Under the pieces are notes generated by a model. That model saw only the letters and a program-made list of their open reading frames with translations. It was not told the DNA's origin and searched no databases. A stretch of 64,000 nt of DNA from positions 375,884,410-375,948,409 of the forward strand of contig CM068372.1 of NCBI GenBank assembly GCA_034769895.1, written 5' to 3'. The position numbers were made by a program, and so were the translations under genes. Source of the stretch: Magicicada septendecula (taxonomy: Eukaryota; Arthropoda; Insecta; Hemiptera; Cicadidae). Shown here piece by piece: positions 54,029 through 64,000 of the stretch (positions within the stretch are counted from its first letter, which is position 1; each line of letters begins with the position of its first letter).

Positions 54029-54199
54029 CTATAATCTATTTCTTCTTCAAATTATTTCACTACAACATAAATATATTTACAGTTTCTGAACACTGTGAAA
54101 ATTAAACCATTTGTTTTTTTAACAGATTTGTGCAGACCACCAGAAACCTTTCTTCAAATTAAATTTAAAGTTTACTACAGTCTACGCCAGCCATGAAGT

Positions 54200-54850
54200 A
54201 ACTGCCGGGACCAATGCCAGTTTTACTTATCGGCCGGAATTACTTATTAAGCAAGGTTACAAAAATTTACATGCACAAATATACTGTTGAAAGGAGAGTT
54301 GTACAAGGTAGTACCGACTATGGTGTCATGATTAAAAAAAACGGCACAAGTCGCAAAATACAAGGGAAGGGAGACAAGTGTCATTCCACTTTCTGGAGCA
54401 GTCAACTAAGGCCCGAAAAAAAACCAAAATGTATAAGTCAGTAGTAGAAAGTAACATTGTAACATATGGGACCTATTGTTGTAGCTGTGGGAGACTGCAG
54501 AACATAAGAGGAAAAGATTACGAGACATGGAAGTGGGATACTGGAGAAGGTGTTGTAGACTTACATTGCTGGTTAGGGTAAGAAATGAAGAAATAAGGGA
54601 AATAATAAATATATGTGCCAATATAAATGACATAATTCATGCTAAAAGATTAAGACAATACGGACATATGTGCCGCTTGGGTAATGATAGATTTCCCAAC
54701 AAAGTTACTGGAACGGACCCATCCTGAAAGAAGAAAAAGGGGGCGGCCGCGACAGACTTGGATGGAAGGCGTAAGAAATGCAATGGCACAGAGAAATCTG
54801 AAGCAGGATGATTGGAAAGAAAGACCGTAAAGTTTGGAACGAGTTTGGAT
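54200..54850 (+). pseudogene. LINE ORF2 C-terminal remnant
   Basis: Broken frames: LLSKVTKIYMHKYTVERRVV (thumb), LTLLVRVRNEEIREIINICA, KRLRQYGHMCRLGNDRFPNK, then in another frame KRGRPRQTWMEGVRNAMAQR and NLKQDDWKERP. Same family type as 56195-57475. A 113-bp (AC)n array follows within 45 bp. Confidence 0.8.
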
Positions 54851-54892
54851 CGTAAGGTGAGAAGAACGACTTTTAAATATTGTTCGAAATCG

Positions 54893-55006
<114 letters not shown>

Positions 55007-55435
55007 TTATACACACCCACATACTTACATTGTAATTGAATAGGCTTAAATGTATTGTAAGACCACCGAGTTTCAATACGTTGACTTTCAGGATTCGCCC
55101 TGCTTACCATGTATTCAACTTCTTTGTTGGATAAACAGTAGGGCAGTCAGGTTTGTAAAAAGTTAATTTTGTTAATAGATTTCTAAAGACCTGTTACAAA
55201 TGTGTTTGAATATTTATGCAATCAACTTCACTTAAATTGAAACGATTACATTCTATACTGTGCGACGTTTCATTTCTTGCCGGTGTCTTCCTCTTTTCTA
55301 CTTATTTCATGGGCCAGGGAGGTGCAAAATGCCCCCTTTGCAACCCCTTATGGTGCCCATGACTACAACACAGTACTGTTGCGAACAACCCTCGGTTTGT
55401 TCCTACACCAACAAGACAGGTTTGAAATTACTGAA

Positions 55436-55650
55436 ATTATTATCCGGGCTGTAAGGCCGTGGTCTTCAGAAATTTTCATACTGATTGCTGTTGCTAACGT
55501 AATCAGACGTTTCGGCCTCACCTCTGGAGGCCATATTCACCGAAAGGTCTGCAAAACTACCGGCAACTGAAGACGGCCTCCTTAGCAACAGCAATCAGGA
55601 TGAAAATTTCGGTAGACCACAGCCCTTAAAGCCCGGTTAATAATTCAAAT
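55436..55650. repeat. Palindromic hammerhead element, degraded core
   Basis: Arms 55436-55500 and 55575-55650 (CCGGGCTGTAAGGCCGTGGT left; GACCACAGCCCTTAAAGCCC right). The minus strand has stem II GGCCTC..GAGGCC-like and GAAACGTC, but CTGATGA has become GTGAATA. Confidence 0.65.
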
Positions 55651-56190
55651 ACTTAAACGCCGGTAGCGAAACCCTAAGGAACAGACTAAGACATGTTTGA
55701 ATTAACAGGACATTATTTGGAGCCCACTGTAAAGAATTTAAGCAGGCTATTACTTTACAGGTTTGATGGGTTCGGTCTTTGGATAGTGTCTTTCCAGTCC
55801 GTAAACGTTAAGTTTATACGCTCCAAGGAACTTGGATTTAATCGACTTGTTTGACTCTGCGAAATACGTGACATTTTTGGAAAAACAGAACCGAGACGCG
55901 CGCGCGCGCGGGCAGGAAGAAAGAGACGTTGGACAGAAAGGAGTGCTGTCGTCGACTCGTGTATCGCCCGTCTGCCATCTAACACACGTGTAACTTCGTG
56001 ACTGGTTTGAATTAATTCTGTGAGATTTAATCATTTCCACGTAACGTCATAACGACTGACACAAGTGAGGTACTATTCAAACAGAGCTGTCTACACTTCT
56101 CGCTACATCGCTCAGCGGGCGTTTTTGGCACTTTAAAGTAATTAGTTTTATTTGAAACGCACATTTGAAAATATAATAATAATAATAATC
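55651..56190. other. Unassigned region
   Basis: No recognised feature; a CGCGCGCGCG run is at about 55898-55910. Confidence 0.4.
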
Positions 56191-56194
56191 TCAT

Positions 56195-57475
56195 ATCTTT
56201 GATTAGTTCTATATACAAAAAATGGAATAAGCAAGGTTGTAATAACTACAGGGGGATAGTGTAACTAGTTCAATAGGAAGGCTGTATGGTCGAATCCTAA
56301 AAAACAGAACTGAAGGAGAAATTGGTAATGTGGAAGAACAGAGTGGATTTAGAGCGGGAAGATCTTGTGTCGACAACATATTTTCGTTGCGACAAATAAC
56401 TGAGAAACGAACGGAAATGAATTTAGAAACGCATTTGGTATTTATAGACCTCGAAAAGGCTTATGACAATGTCCCACTAGTCAAGTTATTTGAAACTTCA
56501 GAAAATAGTGGAATTAACACCATATACGTAGGAAGTGTATGTAACATCTACAAAAACGTTCAAGCCAGAGTGAAAATAGGATGAGTCATTTAATATTAGT
56601 AAGGGACTGAAACAAGGATGTTGTTTGTCTCCAACTTTATTTAAAGTATATATACAAGGAGGACTGGAGCAGAATGGGAATAGAATTAGAAGAGAAGTGT
56701 TTATACACTCTTTTATTCGCAGATGATCAAGTGGTGATAGCCAATGATGAAGAAGATATCAATTATATGATGAAAACACTAGTAGGAGAATACGATCGAT
56801 GGGGATTAACATAAACTTCAAAAAACAGAGTACTTAGCCACAGGAAGTCGAATATCAGATCTTCAGTTATCAGATAATACTTCCATCAAGAAATGTGAAA
56901 AGTATAAATATTTAGGAAGTATAATTAGCGATGATAGAATATGTGATGAAGATATAAGAGATCGATTCGTTTTAGGAAAAAGCACCATACGCCAATTAAA
57001 CTCACTTTTATGGTCCACCAAAATCGGGCTACCTACAAAGATCAATATTTATAAAGCCATTGTTGAACCAATTACCACCTATGGGTCAGTATGTTGGACA
57101 ATCAACGAAAAGAACCGCAGGAAGATTGAAGCTGTAGAAATGGACTATCTTAGACGAGTTTCCAGAGTTTCTCGTCTGGAACGTGTAAGGAATGACGTAA
57201 TAAGGGAAAGAACAAATAGAAAAGAAACTGTAATAGAAGATATAAAACGTAAACAGCTTTCCTGGTGTGGACACCTAATGAGAATGAGTGAAGAAAGAAT
57301 ACCTGTGAGTGTGTTCAAATACAGACCTAGCAACAGAAGAAAAAGAGGCTGACCTAGATTAAAATGGATAGAAGGGATCGAAAGGAGTATGGAAGAAAAG
57401 AATCTGAAGAATGAAGATACACAGAATAAGTTAATATGGAAACTGAGATGCGGGATGCGGCAGTAGCTGTGGGAT
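56195..57475 (+). pseudogene. LINE ORF2: reverse transcriptase to C-terminus
   Basis: The best-preserved LINE here, about 425 codons in several frames. RT fingers/palm: NNYRGI, EEQSGFRAGRSCVDNIFSLR, THLVFIDLEKAYDNVP, SKGLKQGCCLSPTLF and the catalytic LFADDQVVIANDEED near 56713. Thumb: KKCEKYKYLGSIISDD, IYKAIVEPITTYGSVCWTIN. C-terminus: MDYLRRVSRVSRLERVRND, LSWCGHLMRMSEERI, then after a stop PRLKWIEGIERSM. The endonuclease domain is lost by 5' truncation. At least three frame changes and stops make it inactive. The clade is not assigned. Confidence 0.92.
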
Positions 57476-58430
57476 CCCAGCCAATATAAATATATATATT
57501 GCGACAATACAAGCATAGGCTGTAATGCGCATATATAATATAAAATAAATATTTAATTTAATTTTAATAATATATAATAGACGAGCAGGTGTGAAATTGG
57601 AAGCTGGCTTGCAAACAGGAGTCAACACGCAGGATCACGCGATTACCGCTGCATGCGTGTATACAAGTAAATTGTGTGTGTGCGTGAAGCCTGTTTGAGC
57701 CGGAAAGTTTGCAACCTCACCCCAAGTCAATGCTAAATTAAGAATATATTTAATATTAAGCAAACGATAAATGTTAGCGAGAAGGTAAAAACTTCTAAAA
57801 ATGTGTAAAAATCAGACACAAGTGCAGTGCGAATTTAACGTAATTCGGACAATCAGTGCGAATTCTGTACGATTTTTAAAGCATTATAATTACACTAGTG
57901 GTGCGAGCATCATGATAATTGCACATCACATAGGTCATTAAATTAGACAATATTTTATCGCCGTGAAATCCGCGTTAAACAGTGCGATTGGCGAAAAAGT
58001 GCAAAAATGTGAAATAGGACGAGAGTGGGGTCTATCACGCCATGGTTCAACTGTCGACAGGCTAATTCCTGAATCGACAGCTGCAGTTTTCTTGGTGAAT
58101 ATAAATACAAGCCCAGGAGAGCTAATCTCTCTCTCTTCTAACAGTCTTCATTCGTGGCGGAACGCTATGTCCGTCAGAGACACGAAATTTTAATTACTTT
58201 GGACAGAGTTAGACAATATGTCTAACACCAATAAGACTTTTTGTTAAGCATAACTTACAAAGTATTACAATAAATATTTCGATTTAAAATAGTAATGGAA
58301 AACAGTAATTAAAAATTACCGTAACAAAGAAATCGTCAGATGTCTACAAGTGATCCACATCTAAGAGCATTACTCCAGACCGAGGACGAGAGCACTACAT
58401 GGCATAAATTCTAGACGTAAAGGACGAGTC
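57476..58430. other. Unassigned region
   Basis: No family recognised. A 76-codon frame at 57963-58193 has no motif. Repeated GTGCGAATT and CAGTGCGA words (57820-57980) hint at an unrecognised repeat. Confidence 0.35.
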
Positions 58431-58525
58431 ATCCAGGACTTCCGAGAGGACCCGGAGGAAGAGGAAAGCATCCAGGACTTCCGAGAGGACCAGGAGGAAG
58501 AGGAAAGGATCCAGGACTTCCAACT
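58431..58525. repeat. 39-bp minisatellite, about 2.4 units
   Basis: ATCCAGGACTTCCGAGAGGA recurs at 58431 and 58470 and starts again at 58509. Since 39 is divisible by three, every plus frame is a 13-residue repeat (for example HPGLPRGPGGRGK or IQDFREDPEEEES). No gene around it is recognised. Confidence 0.9.
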
Positions 58526-58733
58526 ATGAAGGATTCACAACATCAAGGACTCAGGCCCAGGAGAGGGTATGCTGAGGAACCACTACAATTAAGGTGAAAG
58601 AAAGCCATGTATTCCTCATAACAAAAGACTTAATCAAAGATTGATAAACATTGTCAAAAGAAAGACAATAATTTCAAAAAAAAAAGTGTAATTTATAACT
58701 TATAAATATAAATGTCTTGTATAAAAAAATTAT

Positions 58734-58863
58734 AGCATAATTTTTGAATTAATAATTTATTGAAAATATTTAAATTTAAATTGTAGAGTAGTTATGAAAG
58801 CATAATTTTTGAATTGATAATTTATTGAAAATATTTTAATGTACATTTGAAAGAATCAATTAG
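58734..58863. repeat. 65-bp tandem duplication, AT-rich
   Basis: AGCATAATTTTTGAATT starts at 58734 and 58799, with closely similar following sequence. Confidence 0.9.
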
Positions 58864-59296
58864 ATTTGTTCAAAGAATGAACAAATAGTTAACTTAGTTA
58901 AATATTTTTATATTGAAAGCACACATTCAGACTGAGTAGTCCAGACAGTATAACATAAAGAAATAAATGTTTTTTAATTAAAATTAATAATATTATATCT
59001 ATGATATACGCTTTATGTTGGTTATGAGATTACAGCAAACAAAGAAACTTTGAAACCATGTATAATGAATGTCATATGACGAAGTAATCATTATTTGTAT
59101 ATTATTATTTCTTGATATGTTTGTTTAAATTAATAAATGGGAACATTTTGAATTTCCTAAAAAGGCTACCATTATTATAATTACACCTGAACCCCTAATT
59201 ACACGTACACGTTGTTAGAAATGTTATTTACTGTTGTATAATTTTGTCGCTCATGAGCGTGCGCCCGACACACTTACATTTTATAACGTTGTATCG
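58864..59296. other. Unassigned AT-rich region
   Basis: No recognised feature. Confidence 0.4.
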
Positions 59297-59301
59297 TTGT
59301 A

Positions 59302-59306
<5 letters not shown>

Positions 59307-59336
<30 letters not shown>
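59307..59336. repeat. (AAT)n microsatellite
   Basis: About ten AAT units. Confidence 0.95.
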
Positions 59337-59337
<1 letters not shown>

Positions 59338-59368
59338 CAACAACATAAATAACAATAACAACAAAAAT

Positions 59369-59812
59369 CAGTAGTGTATGTACGATTTGGTGGGGGGGGG
59401 GGCTCGGTCGAATCGGTTTCATGCAAAAGAAAAAATAAATTAAGACTAATAAATATCAAAGTACCTGAAAAACGTATAATAACATGTTGAAATCAATTCC
59501 ATTAAAGGAAACGGCAATAACACAACAAAAGTACGCGATATTGCAACATTGTCTACAAGATACTTATTGACTGAACTGATTTCTATATTTCACATTTCAA
59601 ATGTTTACGCAAATTCTGTTTAATAAACCTTTTTGTACATTTAAAAGAGCTACTACTATATTAGCGTATACAGTTAAAACATAACTGTATATATAATAGT
59701 AAAACAGCCTAAAAATTAAGAGACTAACAAAATTCCACGTCAACTTTTCGACCCTCTGGAGGGGTTCGGTCCCGTTCGTCCTCCCGCCAACCGTAAATAC
59801 GCACGTGACACC
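59369..59812 (-). repeat. GC-ended hAT-like repeat, inverted copy of 12531-12931
   Basis: Left part CAGTAGTGTATG..GGGGGGGGGGCTCGGTCGAA, right part CCGTAAATACGCACGTG. Ends match 19143-19228 in inverted order, and TTAAGACTAATAAATATCAA resembles the interior at 12835. No TSD recognised. Confidence 0.55.
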
Positions 59813-60355
59813 AATGAATTTATCTTGAGCCCCGTGAAACAACTGAGGTTGGTTTAAAATGTTTAGAAATTTCCCCGACTGGGTCTCATTTCACCAGTGG
59901 CATTGTTGCATTGCGTCTTCTTTTTGAGGTTTTCAGAAGAATACTCGAATTCGAGTGTCGAAACACGAGATTTATGTTTTGTGTTTTTCTTGGTTAGCGT
60001 GTTGCGCAACACGGTAACTGCTCGCAGTAAAATGAACTTTAATATAATAACTGCCATTGGTTATTTATGTGAGCTTCTTAACGAACGTTAATCCGGTTAT
60101 CTGTAAACTTGACAGTGTGTAAGTCACTATCTGTAGAATAATTTACTGTCTACTAGTATTGTTACATATCAAACGCACAAATATCTACACGATAATAGCA
60201 CAACTAACTACGGATTAGCCACCTAGACTTAATCCGTTGTGTTACAAGATAATCGATTGTTACTTACATGTTAAACATCGATCGCTACTAGCAGATTATG
60301 GTGATAACACCAACAAAAATAACGATAATTCTTATATCCTTCGTGATGTGGTATT
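59813..60355. other. Unassigned region with short palindromes
   Basis: ACTCGAATTCGAGT (59943) and GTGTTGCGCAACAC (59999) are perfect palindromes. No gene recognised. Confidence 0.4.
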
Positions 60356-60364
60356 AACTGTTGC

Positions 60365-60480
60365 TATTTCGGGCTTGGTCCTGTCTTGAATTTCGGTTGT
60401 TTCAACTGAAGAGAAGTTTTACGGCGTTTCGCGCAGATTCACCTCTGCTATCGTCAGACTGTTCATCAATTCTCGAGGCT
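60365..60480 (-). ncRNA. Hammerhead element end with intact-looking core
   Basis: Minus strand: CTGACGA (60457-60451), stem II GCAGA/TCTGC with a GGTGAA loop, GAAA (60430-60427), then CGCCGTA. Here AC/GU can close a three-base GCC loop, so unlike the other copies stem III can form within one molecule, with GUA as cleavage triplet. The 'gggcttggtcctgtc' block nearby is the family signature. Confidence 0.55.
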
Positions 60481-61365
60481 AAAGGATGGAATGGTTTTAG
60501 GCACTTCATTTCGGAATTTATAGTGCTAGTTTGTCGAGTACAACAAGCACTTTTATCTTTAAATTTCCTAACCAAAAATGGAGGTGCGCGTTATAAACGA
60601 ATAACGTAATTTATATTCCGAATACTACACATGTAGTATTGTAGATGTGTGGGTTCGTATACGTATAAATACATGTTGGCCTACACGGATAATACAAATA
60701 CACTTATTATACAATTATTCACTGTAAATTCAAAATGAATGAAAGAATTCTGTCAGTCCAACACGGTAAAGTTTAAATTATCCATTAAAAGGAACAAGAA
60801 AATACCCAGAACGTAATTTTAATGTATTCGTTTTCTTCTTTGTGTAGCCCTTCTGCTTCTCAGTGTCGGGTTATAAGGAGCCATCGCCCACGCACATAGC
60901 CTTAATTTCCTGTAAACTCTTCCCACGTCCTGCCACAGTCCCCAATCACTGATACGTCACCATTGGCCTTCCTCTTGGTATCTGACTCTGGTTTTACTTC
61001 AAGGTACTGTTTTCTTTATCTTACTTCGACAAACTGCCGTACACTTTTAAGCCTCAACCACTTCAACCGCCTCGTTTCCACTAAATCCATCAAGAAAATT
61101 TCGTTTAATCTCAAATTTCGTCTGATCGTCTTATTAAAGTCTTCATCTTTCTGTAGTAAAAACGAGATTTGAAAATCAGAAAATCAAGTAGTCGAGGTCA
61201 TGAAAGCAAAAAGGAATGGAGATTCCGTCCTTACTATTGAAATGATACAGATTCAAAAAAAAAGGGAATCGGCATTTTGTCTATTATTATTACAATTTTT
61301 TTTTCACAGAAGTGAAATTTTCCTGCAACAGATAATACCGTCACAAGTAACTGTAATTCTTCATC
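60481..61365. other. Unassigned region
   Basis: No recognised feature. Confidence 0.4.
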
Positions 61366-61369
61366 ATCT

Positions 61370-61485
61370 GCTTCTTCTTCTTCTTCTTCTTCTTCTCCTC
61401 TTCAAGGATTATGTTATATAAACCTGTTCCGGCACCCATCTCATCCTTGGACGGCCCATGTCTCTTCTACCAATGGCTTAGGGTG
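61370..61485 (-). pseudogene. LINE 3' end fragment with (GAA)n tail
   Basis: Closely matches 1241-1335 (CTCTTCAAGG, GTTATATAAACCTGTTCCGG, CACCCATCTCATCC); on the minus strand this is the terminal RPRMRW-type coding end followed by the 3' UTR and (GAA)n (CTT repeats at about 61374-61395). Confidence 0.85.
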
Positions 61486-61780
61486 CTCACTGATGCCGAT
61501 AGGTGAGCACTGGAAATACTAAGAAACTTCCAGTATCAGAATAACTGATAAAAAGCCACCAAATCCTATCTCAGAAAGAGAAGGGTGAGGAGGTATCTCC
61601 TGCGCCCCATAACAGGGGCATTTCGGCTAAGGTACGGTAACCGTGACAGAAGCGTCTCTGGTTCTCCTGGTAGGGGGTTATGCAACAGGCCAGTAACCTG
61701 TTCATGTAAAAGCTTTGAAATGCTTGTAGTATTCAAAGCAGCCTCGGAGTAAGGTCTGGAAACTGTGGCAATCGGACTGT
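61486..61780 (+). repeat. Possible LINE 5' UTR fragment
   Basis: Moderately GC-rich block with CTGCGCCCCATAACAGGGGC and GGGGGTTATGCAACAGGCCA, unlike its AT-rich surroundings. It has the look of a LINE leader, but this is recognition by impression only. Confidence 0.25.
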
Positions 61781-62308
61781 AATTCCTATTCGTTTATTTA
61801 CAGACGTTTATTGATTTTTCATACAAGAAAACATAACTTTTCAGCTTTGCCTGTGCAACTTTTGGGCTTTGAAAAATATTCTATTATCGATTAATTGTGG
61901 ATCTCGTACGTTCTATTACTCCGAAAAAGCTGACCGTACGTTTTCCCGCGCAGCGTCCAAGAACCTGCAACTATTGCTTCAGTTTTTGTGTAACACAAAA
62001 AAATCGTGTTAATTCTACTGTGTAATATTACGACGACTGTACACGTCACATACGAGCCACAGGTATACAAGATAGTCTTCCTACTTGTGGCACAGTACTT
62101 GGGATACTAAACCAAACTCTGCTTGAGATGCCTACAAAAAACAGACTGCGGGCAAATGAATTATGTTTTCTGAGGCACTAGGACATCATGAAACAGGAAT
62201 ACGTGCAGTCAAGAAATAGCTGACGAACAGTTCCTGCAGTTCGACCAGGTATCAGATGTGGAGGTTCATCGTGTTATTTGAATTAGCAATCTCTGTAATT
62301 CCAACTCT
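61781..62308. other. Unassigned region
   Basis: No recognised feature. Confidence 0.4.
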
Positions 62309-62461
62309 GTCGTGTTCAGTTGCTGAACTGCTACTTATCATGTTCCGGACGAGGCCTTTCAGTGTTTCCTTCGTGGTTTAGGACTTGGTGGAAATGGTGG
62401 AAACACTGAAAGGGCTCGTCCGGAACATGACAAGCAGCACTTCAGCAAGTAAACACGACAA
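62309..62461. repeat. Inverted repeat with 60-bp arms
   Basis: TCATGTTCCGGACGAGGCCT..CAGTGTTTCC (62309-62370) faces GGAAACACTGAAAGG..CGTCCGGAACATGA (62398-62461) with few mismatches around a 27-bp loop. No hammerhead core. It may be a MITE or foldback element. Confidence 0.8.
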
Positions 62462-63785
62462 AGTTCAGACGTGGAGGTGGTGCAGAGAAATGCATTACAG
62501 TGATCTGGCAGTGTAATAACGAAGCAGCGAAAAGGAATAGGGGGAGGAAGACCAACAATGGAGTGAGCAGGCTGCATTCAGAAACTGGCTACCAGAAGGG
62601 AAAACGCCTCCCTTAAGAATGGAGCGGTACGAAGTTAACGAAAAGGCTGGAACCCCGAAGTGTGACGACAAAAGGGAAGAATAAAGAAAAAAGAAACAAA
62701 CTGAAACAGCATACTGTTTCGAACTAATCCGTTTCGCAACCACAAAGTAGCTATAAATACACAACACACGATTGCTATCAGATAAGATACATTTCATAGT
62801 TAATTGTTTTAATAATCTGTGAGATGACACGTCACCGGTTGTGACGTCACAATTTGTAACGACTCTACCTTTGTTTGCACAAACCGTGCGCGCGCAAACT
62901 GTAATGTCTTTTTGCACACTGTAATGAAAATAATTATAATGGACACGTCAAAGATTCGTACACATGTTCACAAGTGTACGAATAACCTGACGTTTCTTTG
63001 TATATTACGCGGAAAAAACATTTGAAACTACCCCTTTTATACCGTTAAGGGCTCAATATAATGTAAACTGTAATATTTCTATCGCCATGGCCAAATAGAA
63101 CGACTTACCGGACTGTATGTGTGGTCGGTATTGTTAAAGTATTCTTGGTATATTATTTATTCTTTATTGTATCAAATATAATGTCTTTGATATTTATCTG
63201 TGTCTATCGTCTTTATGATTTTTGTGTGTATATAATTATAATCCGGACGTCTTTGGGAAAACTAAAATCAAGAAAACAAACAGCAAAAAATACTTTACCC
63301 CAAACAGATCGTCGGCCGATTCGCACTTCCACCGAACAGACGAGCGTCCTCTTCATCCTCTTCCGCTATTGTAAATATTTCCTTTTTCTTATTATCCAAA
63401 TCGATTATGTTGATGAAAACCGCGCACAGGTCGGTTTTCATGGCTTCTTCGAGCAAACGGTCCGCATGAGACGACCCCATTTCAAACGGAAGTACACAAA
63501 GAAAAGAAAAACAAACCCCGGAACGACTACAGCATCGATTATTGAAAACAATCGATAGCTAAACAAAACACACACCGGACACGTGAGACACAGACACAGA
63601 CACAGACACAAAGACACACACAGTCGTATTGAACAAACGGTCGGTCGGACACTCAATGTGAGACAGACAGCATTATCTCGTCACACACACACACGCGCGC
63701 TGCTGACTAAGCATGCGTTCATACGATGTGCCGTCGCACACATACATGTTTTTTCTGTGTAAATATTTCTCGTGTTTTATCTTGC

Positions 63786-63839
<54 letters not shown>

Positions 63840-64000
63840 GTATTTAGTTATCTATCAGGAGAAAACACTTAACTATATCACTATTGAAATATAAGAAATC
63901 AAGACATCGCCATGCGAAGTTCTCATGACGTTAAGTGCTATGTAATATCGTCCTGTTATCAGCGAGTGACATCGAAAAGTCAAAACGTCTGTGCTTCCAG
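62462..64000. other. Unassigned region with microsatellites
   Basis: No gene. CAGACA-type repeats at about 63586-63625 and a (TG)n array at 63788-63837. Open frames at 62495-62917 and 63121-63558 have no recognised domains. Confidence 0.45.
63788..63837. repeat. (TG)n microsatellite
   Basis: About 25 TG units. Confidence 0.98.

Overview
This window looks like repeat-rich, gene-poor nuclear DNA of an insect with a large genome. It is AT-rich. It carries long microsatellites, many decayed non-LTR retrotransposon pieces, R1-type and P-element fragments, and several hAT DNA transposons with readable 8-bp target-site duplications (TSDs). The order is not determined; a cockroach, stick-insect or orthopteran type of genome would fit, but that is a guess. 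I found no host protein-coding gene, no tRNA or rRNA gene and no CRISPR array. The window could be intergenic or lie inside a very long intron.

The one largely intact gene-bearing unit is an 11.5-kb Ty3/gypsy-type LTR retrotransposon at 27162-38684, plus strand. Two co-linear 2,639-bp LTRs differ at about seven positions by eye, so the insertion is young. The order is LTR, perfect tRNA-Lys primer binding site, gag (29961-31526), protease-RT-RNase H (31511-33766), integrase (33682-34791), a 1.2-kb non-coding stretch, LTR. Gag and pol overlap at a run of ten A, in the right geometry for -1 frameshifting. A second frame change separates RNase H from integrase. The 3' part of the LTR holds five decayed copies of the primer binding site, as if the LTR had grown by repeatedly moving its primer site downstream. 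The element sits in the loop of a diverged inverted repeat.

Region by region. 1-7 kb: four hAT-type elements with TSDs (311-964, 3167-4264, 4920-5440, 6023-6904), a LINE 3' end and a 245-bp trinucleotide array. 7-12.5 kb: a palindrome with two opposed hammerhead ribozyme cores, LINE fragments, a pogo-like MITE and a LINE tail nested in another LINE with a 13-14-bp TSD. 12.5-18 kb: a nested hAT, a hammerhead element, an R1 ORF2 fragment and a P-element transposase pseudogene. 18-26.5 kb: microsatellites, a Charlie-like hAT (19802-20396), LINE and hammerhead remnants and a further hAT (25159-26306). 27-38.7 kb: the LTR element. 39-44 kb: a LINE pseudogene and a hammerhead palindrome. 44-50.2 kb: a nested inverted arrangement of LINE ends around hammerhead elements with 165-bp tandem repeats. 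50-64 kb: LINE pseudogenes (the best at 56195-57475), more hammerhead palindromes and minisatellites.

The most unusual themes are (1) the ladder of primer-binding-site relics, and (2) a family of elements, probably Penelope-like or retrozyme-like, that carry hammerhead cores, often as head-to-head pairs. In most of these the bases closing stem III are the self-complementary ACGT with no loop, which points to ribozymes that work as dimers.
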